Shown: positions 28,198-34,624 of the stretch, piece by piece
Numbering within the stretch: position 1 is the stretch's first letter
How the letters are laid out: each line of letters starts with the position of its first letter
The notes under the pieces: generated by a model
The model's input: only the letters and a program-made list of their open reading frames with translations
Databases searched by the model: none
Told to the model about the DNA's origin: nothing
Source: Candidatus Azobacteroides sp.
GTDB lineage: Bacteria > Bacteroidota > Bacteroidia > Bacteroidales > WRGA01
NCBI GenBank assembly: GCA_021201815.1
Contig: JAJQEC010000131.1
Span: forward strand, 1-34,624
Direction: 5' to 3'
Length of the DNA: 34,624 nt
Position numbers and translations under genes: made by a program

Positions 28198-28275
28198 CCT
28201 AATGTCGTCATACAAGGAAAAATCTTTTTCTTTTTATTTTCCAAATCTAAAGGAACGTTCTTTGACGACATTGGG
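28198..28275. repeat. 12-bp imperfect inverted repeat
   Basis: CCTAATGTCGTC (28198-28209) is matched by GACGACATTGGG (28264-28275), one wobble, 54 bp apart. The space between is A/T-rich. It could be the ends of a very small mobile-element remnant or a long hairpin; nothing else supports either. Confidence 0.4.
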
Positions 28276-28324
28276 TACACCCTCCTTAATAATGAAAAAC
28301 AGAGAATGGAAAACTTCCTATTTC

Positions 28325-28376
28325 AAGCCGCGTAGCGATGCCACATCCTTAACCGCACTGGCTTAGCACACGGCTA
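28325..28376. repeat. Diverged double-hairpin repeat, copy D
   Basis: It has the same layout as copies A-C: a short hairpin (CGC-GTA-GCG near 28331), linker ATGCCACATCCTTAA, then an arm ending GCACACGGCT shared with copies A and C. The first hairpin is degenerate. It is adjacent to copy B. Confidence 0.5.
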
Positions 28377-28437
28377 CTAAGGAAATAACAAGACAATGTA
28401 GGCACATAATTATAGGTGCATGACTATTCCATCCACA

Positions 28438-28488
28438 AGCCACGGAGTGACGCCATATCATTAGCCGTAAGCCCTCAGCTCACGGCAC
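28438..28488. repeat. Double-hairpin intergenic repeat, copy B
   Basis: AGCCACGGAGTGACG, then a linker (CCATATCATTA), then GCCGT..AGC..GCT..ACGGC. Relative to copy A the inner stem changed from TGC/GCA to AGC/GCT, so pairing is kept although the bases changed. It lies 84 bp beyond the ancestral stop of the SusC gene. Confidence 0.75.
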
Positions 28489-28571
28489 TAAATACACATT
28501 CCACTCCTTCCTTTTGCTTTTAACCGGCACACTCCTGCTTTTGTTTATTTTTTCCTCTTAGACCAATGCTA

Positions 28572-31292
28572 TCAGTTAAAATCAAAAGCCAGTGATAAGG
28601 AGAATATCCTGGGGACAGGATAAAATCCGCTATCTATACCATCCGGCACTTCCGGGTCGGCACCGGAATAGTTAGTAATAGTCAATATATTCTATACGGT
28701 GGCCTCTACATGCAAGCCGATTCCTTTTGCTATTTTACCGAAATTATATCCTAGCGAAAGGTGGTCCATTTTTAAGAAAGAAGCATTTTCTATATAATGA
28801 CTGGAAAGATACTGAGGAGAATTGAAGCCGGTTTCCAGGTAACTTTTATGAAGGTTTTTCAATTGCATGAAATTCGTAGTTGAAGTAAACAAAGCTCCTG
28901 TTGAGGCAGCTACGCCATTGTAGACGTAATTACCTGTATGTGCCCTGAAAGACATTCCCAGACTCCACTTTTTATATTGAAAATGGGTATTCAATCCCAT
29001 TATTATATCCGGCTCCGGAGAATGGTACAAATACTCATCGCCTATCCCTATATATGTATCTTCATTAAAATCTTCATATATTCCTTCGATAGGCCTGCCC
29101 TGCACATCATATATCTGTTTATAGACACTGAATGTATAGGGAGCACATCCTTCCGCAAGTACCTGCCAGGGACTATAATAACCATCGCCCGCTATGGTAA
29201 TATAGTCACTATCTCCCCATTTGTTTACGTTCTTTGCTGTCTTTTTCTGCCAGGACAAATTAAAACCGACCTGCCAACGGATATCCTTTGCGACAACCGG
29301 CCATACATCCAGAGAAAAATCCAGCCCTCGATGTTTCAGGCCTCCGCCATTTGCCAGAAACCACTCTCCGGTATCTGTCCCGGAAGCTACAAACACGGAT
29401 GTATATATATCTTTTGTATCTCGTGTATAATAATCCAGAAAGGCATTTATACGGCTATTAAAAAGACGGATATCCATACCGATATCGGAAGAAGTTATTG
29501 TTTCTCCCTTTGTATCAGGAGTAACCGGAAGGATTGTTACGGAGGAAGTCCGATAATATTGATTTTCGGAAGATGGGCCGAAATCATACATTTCTTCATA
29601 CCCAAAGGCTGAAGAAGAATACCTGCTCCGACCCGGTAATTGGCCGGAAGTACCATAGCTCCCCCTAATCCTGAGTTTATCTAAAAAGGAGAATTCTTTC
29701 AGGAAGGATTCTTCCGATATGTTCCATGCCAGCGCAACAGAAGAGAAATTCTGCCAGCGGTTTTTTTTGTTGAAAAAAGAACTCCCGTCCCGGCGGACGT
29801 TCAAGGTAAGTGAATAACGAGAATCATACGCATAATAAATATTTCCGTAATAAGATCTCAACCGGTCGTCCATTTCCCGATTATGAACAATTATTTCCGG
29901 AAAATATTCGTCCTGCGGATAAGAATAACTTTCCATTTTCTTTTCCCGGCGCTGGTCATTATATCCGGCAACAGCTTCTAGCCGGCTCTTTATTTCCGGG
30001 AAGTTCTTCTTATATTGGAGAAATCCGTTATAAAATTTATTTGTGTTTTTCTGCCATGCTCCGTTAGGACCTGGCCTTCCCAGTAAAAAGTACCAGGCAG
30101 ACTCTTCCGACAGGGACACTTCCCCCTCTCCCTTTTCATAATCGTATGCCCCGGATAATCCGATGCTTAATTCCGGAAAGGAACGAATGGTATAATTTGC
30201 ACCTATTATAGAAAGATAACGCTTTATGTTATTAGTAAAACTTGTCTGTTCCAATACCCCTAACGGATTAGGAATAGCTGCTCTGGGAAGAGTTCCCATA
30301 TTCGGATGTATGGTTTCATAATAACCACCATATTCCTTTTTCCGGGAATAAACCGGATCGGTAGGATTGTACCGGGCACCGTACAGAAGTGCCTGCCGAG
30401 GAGCTATATTGTTTTGAACAGAAGTCCCTTTGAAATGAATATTAAAAGTCAGATGATTGTCCAGAAAAGATGGAAATAAAGAAATATTTCCGCTATAACG
30501 CCGGGAGTCATCGGTTTTTAATATCCCTTCCTGGTCATAATACCCGATAGACGCTCGAAACGGTAGGTTTTCTACCGATCTGCCCGATATACTCAGGGTA
30601 TTATCCGTAGCAAAAGCCGTATGATATATTACATCGTTCCAGTCTGTGGAATAATATCCGAGGAGAGAATTATCAATATCATACCCGTTTTCTCTTATTA
30701 CTTCTTTGAACTGTGATGCAGATAACATATCAGAAGCATGCGGATTGGTCTGTAGAGAAGAAGTCGTTTTAAAACGAACTTTCCACTTATCTTCCGCTGC
30801 TCTTTTTGTGTTGATAAGCAATACTCCATCTGCGCCCCTTGCGCCGTACATGGCAGTAGCGGAAGCATCTTTCAGTATAGAAATGCTTTCTATGTCTTCC
30901 GGATTAAGAAAGCTCAGGATATTTCCTTTATTTCCGGAGGACCCATCTGCATCAAGGGGAAAACCATCCAGAATAATTAACGGGTTATTCCGGTTCATCA
31001 GGGAAGCGCCTCCACGGATAAGGATGCGATTACCGGCATTAGGAGAACCGCCGTAAGGCGTAATCTGTAAACCTGCGACTTTCCCATTGATGAGTTGTTC
31101 GAAAGAGTAGATTAATCCGTTGTTGAAATCCTCCTTTTCAATAGTAACCTCATTAACAGCTAACCCTAATTGTGAGGATATACCTGGGAATGCTGCGAAG
31201 CTGTCTTCTTGTGCAAAAACAGAAGACACAGATAGAAAAAGGATAGCCCATGTCCATCGGATCATACGAGGTGGGTAGGTGTTATTTTTCAT
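28572..31292 (-). pseudogene. SusC/RagA TonB-linked outer-membrane receptor, C-terminus cut by TAG
   Basis: The frame from 31292 encodes 866 residues to a TAG at 28692-28694. Beyond the signal peptide (about 1-28) are the SusC plug (NEVTIEKEDFNNGLI, then INGKVAGLQITPYGGSPNAG, RILIRGGASLMNRNNPLIILDG, IESISILKDASATAMYGARGADGVLLINTKR) and the 22-strand barrel. The carboxypeptidase-like N-terminal domain common in SusC proteins is absent. After TAG the same frame goes on for 39 codons, NILTITNYSGADPEVPDGID..PVPRIFSLSLAFDFN, then TGA at 28572-28574. That tail is the standard SusC C-terminus (consensus VQNILTITNYSGADPE), so TAG replaced a CAG (Gln) codon. Without the last strand the barrel should not assemble properly. 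There is no SusD partner beside it. Confidence 0.85.
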
Positions 31293-31643
31293 AAGTTGAA
31301 TAAGTTAAAAGGTAAAACAAAAAGAGTATTCCGGATAACAGGAATATTTCTCCATTCACAATCTGTCCGGTAGTTTATGATTTGTTTACTGATATGCGCT
31401 ATAAAAGCAGGTTACAGGATAAAAATTCTATGACAAGGCTTTTTTCTTTCCTATAAGAAAAGGCATGGATACATATAGCTTCCGGCATGAATGGAACGGT
31501 TTAAAACCGAATGTGCTTATTATTCATTAGATTAATATTATATAAAGATTTTAAGAATTATATGCTTATTTTATCTATATACAAAGGTGAAAAAAGAAAA
31601 CGGGTTAAAAAGCAAGAAGAAAGGAAATTTGGAGTTTTAAGCA

Positions 31644-31657
31644 TGCAAACGTTTGCA
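31644..31657. promoter_or_regulatory. LacI-type palindromic operator candidate
   Basis: TGCAAACGTTTGCA, a perfect 14-bp palindrome with the central CG step and AAACGTTT core typical of LacI/GalR-family operators (PurR-like half-sites). It lies about 350 bp before the SusC start. No LacI-family gene is in the window, so the regulator would be elsewhere. Confidence 0.45.
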
Positions 31658-31922
31658 GAAGAAACCCTTTTTATTTCAGGAAAAAACAGGAAATAATGAA
31701 TATCTACAGTCTCATTCCGATATCCTGATAACAGAAAGGTGTCATTTTTAAGTTTATAATAATAAGCAATATTATGTTCCGTACCTACGCTCAAAGTTGT
31801 TTATAGAGAGTAGTTCTTGGAGGAGAGCGGGGGTTGGTAATGCTTTTTTTCTATACCCGGGGTATTCGTCCTATCTTTAAAATTCGACTAAGGCGAAATT
31901 TGAAAAAGGCCGGCTAAAGTGA

Positions 31923-32098
31923 TATAAACAACTGGGCATTGTTGTATAAACGACCGGATAATGTTATGGAAACGATAGGTCGATATCGTGTAATTGAAAG
32001 GGCAACCTGATCGTTCAATCTACGTTGGGCATTCGTTTTCCGTCGCTTGGACGTTCGTTTATCGTTGGTTGGGCGAACGTTTACCGTTGGTTGGACGC
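31923..32098. repeat. Eight-unit 22-bp-period array with inverted halves
   Basis: Units begin at 31923, 31945, 31967, 31989, 32011, 32033, 32055 and 32077. The first four carry AAACGA-like sequence in the same position and the last four carry TCGTTT, its reverse complement, so the two halves face each other about 32006 (ATTGAA at 31993-31998, TTCAAT at 32014-32019). Units 7 and 8 match at 18 of 22 bases; units 1 and 2 at 16 of 22. The unit length is not a multiple of three and the frames across it have no protein features. Confidence 0.65.
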
Positions 32099-32367
32099 TT
32101 AACTCCTGACCGGGATAGGAAAGGTGCTCCGGTAAAAGAGCAAACCGGGTATTCCGGAGGAGGTGATAAAGGCCACCAGGGCTTCTTATAACACAGCGGA
32201 TAAGTTGATTAATATCCTGTCCCCAGCATTTCAAAGATACTGCTTTTTCAGGCGGAAGTCAAGTTTTTCCGGTGTTTTCTTCTGTTAGGCTGATAGCTTT
32301 TTATTAATGCTCATTTGGTATGTGGTTGTTGGTTTTTACCAAATCCGATTCTTCCCATCTCCTGTTC

Positions 32368-32418
32368 GGCGTAGCGTCCGCCAATGTCATCCACTTAAGG
32401 CTGACCTTCTTCTGTCAG
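32368..32418. repeat. Diverged double-hairpin repeat, copy E
   Basis: GGCG-TAG-CGTCCGCC, a linker ATGTCATCCACTTAA, then the hairpin CTGAC-CTTCTTCT-GTCAG (32401-32418). The layout matches copies A-D, although the second stem has different bases. Confidence 0.45.
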
Positions 32419-32509
32419 ATCGTTTTTCCTAACGGCTGTCCCTTGCGACTGCAGCGCAGTGACGGAGATAATTCCGGAATTTTCCACCTGCCCCCCATCC
32501 ATGCTGCAC

Positions 32510-32558
32510 AGCCACGGAGTGGCGACATATTATTAGCCGTGTTGCCTCAGCACACGGT
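32510..32558. repeat. Double-hairpin intergenic repeat, copy C
   Basis: AGCCACGGAGTGGCGACAT, linker ATTATTA, then GCCGTG..TGC..GCA..CACGGT. Nearly identical to copy A in both hairpins. It lies about 62 bp beyond the stop of the ABC-F gene. Confidence 0.8.
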
Positions 32559-32619
32559 ACGTAAGTTGACGGCATTGTTCACAGACTATGCCGAACAAGA
32601 GTGAAAAAACAGGTTTATA

Positions 32620-34233
32620 TTACAAAGACTTCTCTTTCATTTTATTTAGTTGTATTTCTTTGGTTATACCTATCTGATTCAGAAAATAACCATCGTGTGA
32701 AACAACAATTAAGGTTCCTTTATAATTAAGAATAGCTTTGGTAAGGATTTCCAGATTTTGAATATCCAGGTTATTGGTCGGTTCATCCAGAATAAGGATA
32801 TCCGGCGCCTGATCAGGAATCGTAAGGCAACAAAGCATCAATCGCATTCTTTCTCCTCCGCTTAAAACTTTACACGATTTATCCCAATCCTCTTTCGTGA
32901 ACAGAAACCTGTTGAGCCGCATTTTAATTTCATGCTCCTGTAACGCAGTTTGATTAAACTTCTCTGCCTGCTGATATACGGTAAGATTATTTTCAATCAA
33001 CGAATATTGCTGGTCTACATATAGGGTATTGATTTCGGTATGCTTCACTTTCCCGGCTTGTGGCAGAATTTCTCCTCTGATTATTTTTATAAGGGTGGTT
33101 TTACCGGAACCATTTGCTCCTTTAATCGCTATTCTTTCGCCACTGTTGACCGTAAAAGATAAAGCTTCCTGCCATATAAATTTTTCCGTATAATGAACAT
33201 TTATATCTTCTGCGGTAAATAGGAACTTACTCTTATGAAGAGAAGATTCATCAAATCCTATTTTCATTTTGTTCATGGCCGGAGCTTCTTTACGAAGTTG
33301 GGTAAGTTGTTGGAAAATGGCATCGACTTTTTCTGCATGTACCTGTTTCAGGTTAGAAGTGGTTGTTTCCGCCTTATTTTTTAATGTGTTCATCATGATG
33401 CGGGGAAGTCCGGCTTTGTCCTGTTTCTTTTTTCCACGTGCATCCAGTTTCTGCTGGCGGGCTACTGTTTCCCGGGCTACTTCTTTTGCTTTCCGTAGGG
33501 CTTTTTCCGTATTTTTCAACTCCTGTTCCAGGACTTGTAGTTCCTGGTCTTTACATGCCCTATAAAAAGTATAGTTTCCACCATATCTTTTTATGGTATT
33601 CCGGGCCAGTTCAAAAGTCAGGTCCAACAGATTCAACAACGTTCTGTCATGACTGACAATAAGCATGGTCAGGTTTGATTTTCTGATAAAATCATACAAT
33701 ATCTCCCGGCTTTCCATATCGAGGTGATTCGAAGGTTCATCCAACAGGATAATCCGAGAGCCGTGAATCATGATTCCTGCAAGAAAAATTTTTGTTTTTT
33801 CACCCCCACTCAGGGATTTCATTTTCCGGGCAAGGTCAATCTCCTGCATATTCCAGTAAGATAATGCCGTTCGTATTTTTTCTTCAATCTCCCAGTCGTC
33901 TTCTAACCAGGTGAAATGTTCTTCTTTTGTACTACCTTCCAGAATGGCATGGAAAGCAATAAGTTTCTTTTCCACTCCCAATGCCTGCGACAAGGTATGT
34001 TCATCATATTGCCCCAGGTGCTGGGGAACATAATACGGTTTTTCCTCCATCATGATTTCTCCTTCGGAAGGCAGTAATTCTCCTGCCATAAGTTGCAGCA
34101 AGGTTGTCTTTCCGGATCCGTTATTTCCGGTTAAAGATGCTTTCTCTCCCTTCCCAAGTGAAAAACGGAGGTTAGAAAATAGGGGTTCTTTATCTGGATG
34201 AATATAGGTTAATGACCTGATAGTAATACTCAT
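32620..34233 (-). CDS. ABC-F family ATPase (ribosome-associated)
   Basis: The 537-residue cytoplasmic protein has two ATP-binding cassettes and no membrane segment. Cassette 1: Walker A GNNGSGKTT (36-44), signature LSGGEKTK, Walker B IILLDEPSNHLD. Cassette 2: GANGSGKTT, LSGGERMRL, ILILDEPTNNLD. Between them is a long charged coiled-coil linker (about 235-310, rich in Lys, Glu, Arg), the P-site interaction region of ABC-F factors. Such proteins bind the ribosomal E site; some protect it from macrolides, lincosamides, streptogramins and pleuromutilins, others act in translation control. The long leader with an attenuator (next entries) is more typical of the antibiotic-resistance kind, but this is inference. 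Start at 34233 is an ATG. Confidence 0.92.
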   Translation of the reverse strand: MSITIRSLTYIHPDKEPLFSNLRFSLGKGEKASLTGNNGSGKTTLLQLMAGELLPSEGEIMMEEKPYYVPQHLGQYDEHTLSQALGVEKKLIAFHAILEGSTKEEHFTWLEDDWEIEEKIRTALSYWNMQEIDLARKMKSLSGGEKTKIFLAGIMIHGSRIILLDEPSNHLDMESREILYDFIRKSNLTMLIVSHDRTLLNLLDLTFELARNTIKRYGGNYTFYRACKDQELQVLEQELKNTEKALRKAKEVARETVARQQKLDARGKKKQDKAGLPRIMMNTLKNKAETTTSNLKQVHAEKVDAIFQQLTQLRKEAPAMNKMKIGFDESSLHKSKFLFTAEDINVHYTEKFIWQEALSFTVNSGERIAIKGANGSGKTTLIKIIRGEILPQAGKVKHTEINTLYVDQQYSLIENNLTVYQQAEKFNQTALQEHEIKMRLNRFLFTKEDWDKSCKVLSGGERMRLMLCCLTIPDQAPDILILDEPTNNLDIQNLEILTKAILNYKGTLIVVSHDGYFLNQIGITKEIQLNKMKEKSL

Positions 34234-34273
34234 AAGTTTAGTGTTTTCTGTTTTGAAAATAAATAAAAAGAGA

Positions 34274-34307
34274 CATACAGGAATCCCGGCAAACAGGGAG
34301 ATGTATG
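34274..34307 (-). terminator. Attenuator hairpin in the ABC-F leader
   Basis: On the minus strand CATACA pairs with TGTATG (34302-34307 and 34274-34279) and TCCC with GGGA inside, around an 8-nt loop. The hairpin is followed directly by TCTCTTTTTATTTATTTT. It ends 41 nt before the ABC-F start, so it is a candidate premature terminator. Its first arm (CATACATCTCCCTG in the transcript) is repeated exactly at 34388-34401 farther upstream, giving a possible competing structure. Confidence 0.6.
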
Positions 34308-34469
34308 CGAATAGACGGTATTCGTAGACTGTACGGAATAATACGTTTATAAAGAAGATTACATTTTATCTAAGTTTATACACACATCAGGGAGATGTAT
34401 GTAGAATGAATTATTTTCCCCGGTGCCTTGAAGAATAGTAACCGAAAGAATATCTGTCTCGTTTTTTAC

Positions 34470-34487
34470 TTAGATAGTCAGTCTCAT
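34470..34487 (-). CDS. Five-codon upstream ORF MRLTI in ABC-F leader
   Basis: Minus strand: ATG AGA CTG ACT ATC TAA, giving M-R-L-T-I. It lies about 240 nt before the ABC-F start and just after the predicted transcription start (about 34508). Short leaders of this kind let ribosome stalling change downstream RNA folding in antibiotic-resistance genes; arginine-leucine containing peptides are known stall sequences for macrolides. An ATG-TAA minimal frame also occurs about 80 nt farther on. No clear ribosome site is seen. Confidence 0.4.
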   Translation of the reverse strand: MRLTI

Positions 34488-34515
34488 TGGAGTGAGTATT
34501 AGGTGAATAATGATG

Positions 34516-34523
34516 CAAAGATA
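34516..34523 (-). promoter_or_regulatory. Candidate ABC-F promoter
   Basis: Minus-strand TATCTTTG, a perfect TAnnTTTG -7 box. The -33 region is T-rich but without a clear TTTG at 19-20 bp. The resulting leader is about 275 nt, long enough to hold the attenuator and the upstream ORF. Confidence 0.55.
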
Positions 34524-34624
34524 CAATTAATTCGGGAAGAAAAAAACATTTTCCACAAATACAACTTCTTCCCCTCTCCCCTCGAAGAAGATACTATGTA
34601 AATAATCAAATTTGTTTTGCTAAA

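Larger units (their letters stand above)
31293..32619. other. Repeat-rich non-coding interval
   Basis: This 1.3-kb interval between the SusC and ABC-F genes holds the palindromic operator candidate, an odd palindrome ATACCCGGGGTAT (31853-31865), the 22-bp array and two double-hairpin repeats. Base composition rises in G+C between 31.8 and 32.2 kb relative to the neighbours. The open frames inside have no recognisable domain and are not called as genes. Confidence 0.5.

Noticed and set aside
28084..28335. 83-codon plus-strand frame
   Set aside because: Runs into a double-hairpin repeat and contains an inverted repeat; no family resemblance.
28938..29612. Long plus-strand frame opposite the SusC gene
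   Set aside because: An antisense shadow of the receptor with a Cys/Ile/Tyr-rich product lacking any domain.
31511..31696. 61-codon frame covering the palindromic operator
   Set aside because: Low-complexity Lys/Arg-rich product; the palindrome inside is better explained as a regulatory site.
31923..32098. Possible CRISPR array
   Set aside because: Units are adjacent with no spacers, diverged, and only 22 bp; no cas genes in the window.
31914..32234. 106-codon minus frame and overlapping plus frames in the repeat region
   Set aside because: They read through the 22-bp array, whose period is not a multiple of three; products have no domain.
32320..32604. 94-codon plus-strand frame before the ABC-F 3' end
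   Set aside because: It crosses two double-hairpin repeats and has no conserved motif.

Overview
The window looks like chromosomal DNA from an AT-rich member of the Bacteroidales, most likely near Dysgonomonadaceae/Porphyromonadaceae (inferred from family content; no database search was possible). Supporting signs are a SusC/RagA-type TonB-linked receptor, a type IX secretion C-terminal sorting domain, surface-lipoprotein signals of the C-S-N-D-D-D type, DUF3829, DUF2490, DUF4956 and HXXEE families, weak or absent Shine-Dalgarno sites, and Bacteroidetes-type promoters (TTTG-N20-TAnnTTTG). No rRNA, tRNA, CRISPR array or intact insertion sequence was seen.

Layout. 0.1-5.5 kb: a secreted DUF3829 protein, then a minus-strand run of a membrane-anchored lipocalin with a Met/His-rich tail, a PhzF-family enzyme, a secreted protein of unknown function, a DUF486 small membrane protein and MetY (O-acetylhomoserine sulfhydrylase). 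5.5-7.1 kb: non-coding DNA with a decayed IS256-type transposase. 7.0-10.1 kb: a remodelled nrf operon. Its promoter is intact, but nrfH and nrfA are fused by an apparent internal deletion, and the cytochrome c assembly genes resB and ccsA follow intact. 10.2-13.8 kb: a small lipoprotein, a phosphodiesterase-like lipoprotein and a porin gene broken by one in-frame TAA. 14.3-18.5 kb: a plus-strand cassette of VTC-type polyphosphate polymerase, DUF4956 membrane protein, DUF2490 outer-membrane barrel and a beta-helical surface lipoprotein, closed by a strong terminator. 18.9-23.6 kb: two tandem paralogous HTH proteins and a 786-residue T9SS-secreted beta-helix protein. 24-26.3 kb: a TetR regulator, a small winged-helix protein, an HXXEE membrane protein and a small unknown protein. 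26.3-34.6 kb: a YihY/BrkB membrane protein, an orphan SusC gene truncated by one in-frame TAG, a repeat-rich stretch, and an ABC-F ATPase whose long leader carries a candidate attenuator and a five-codon upstream ORF.

The main themes are as follows. (1) Three functions, nitrite ammonification, a porin and a TonB receptor, are each disabled or altered by a small lesion while the surrounding sequence stays well preserved; this suggests recent loss, or sequence error that should be excluded. (2) The polyphosphate-polymerase cassette has parts predicted for cytoplasm, inner membrane, outer membrane and cell surface, and is the best candidate for a poorly described system. (3) The intergenic DNA from 26.6 to 32.6 kb contains a family of double-hairpin repeats next to gene 3' ends and a 22-bp-period inverted array. 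(4) The ABC-F leader looks like a ribosome-sensing attenuator.
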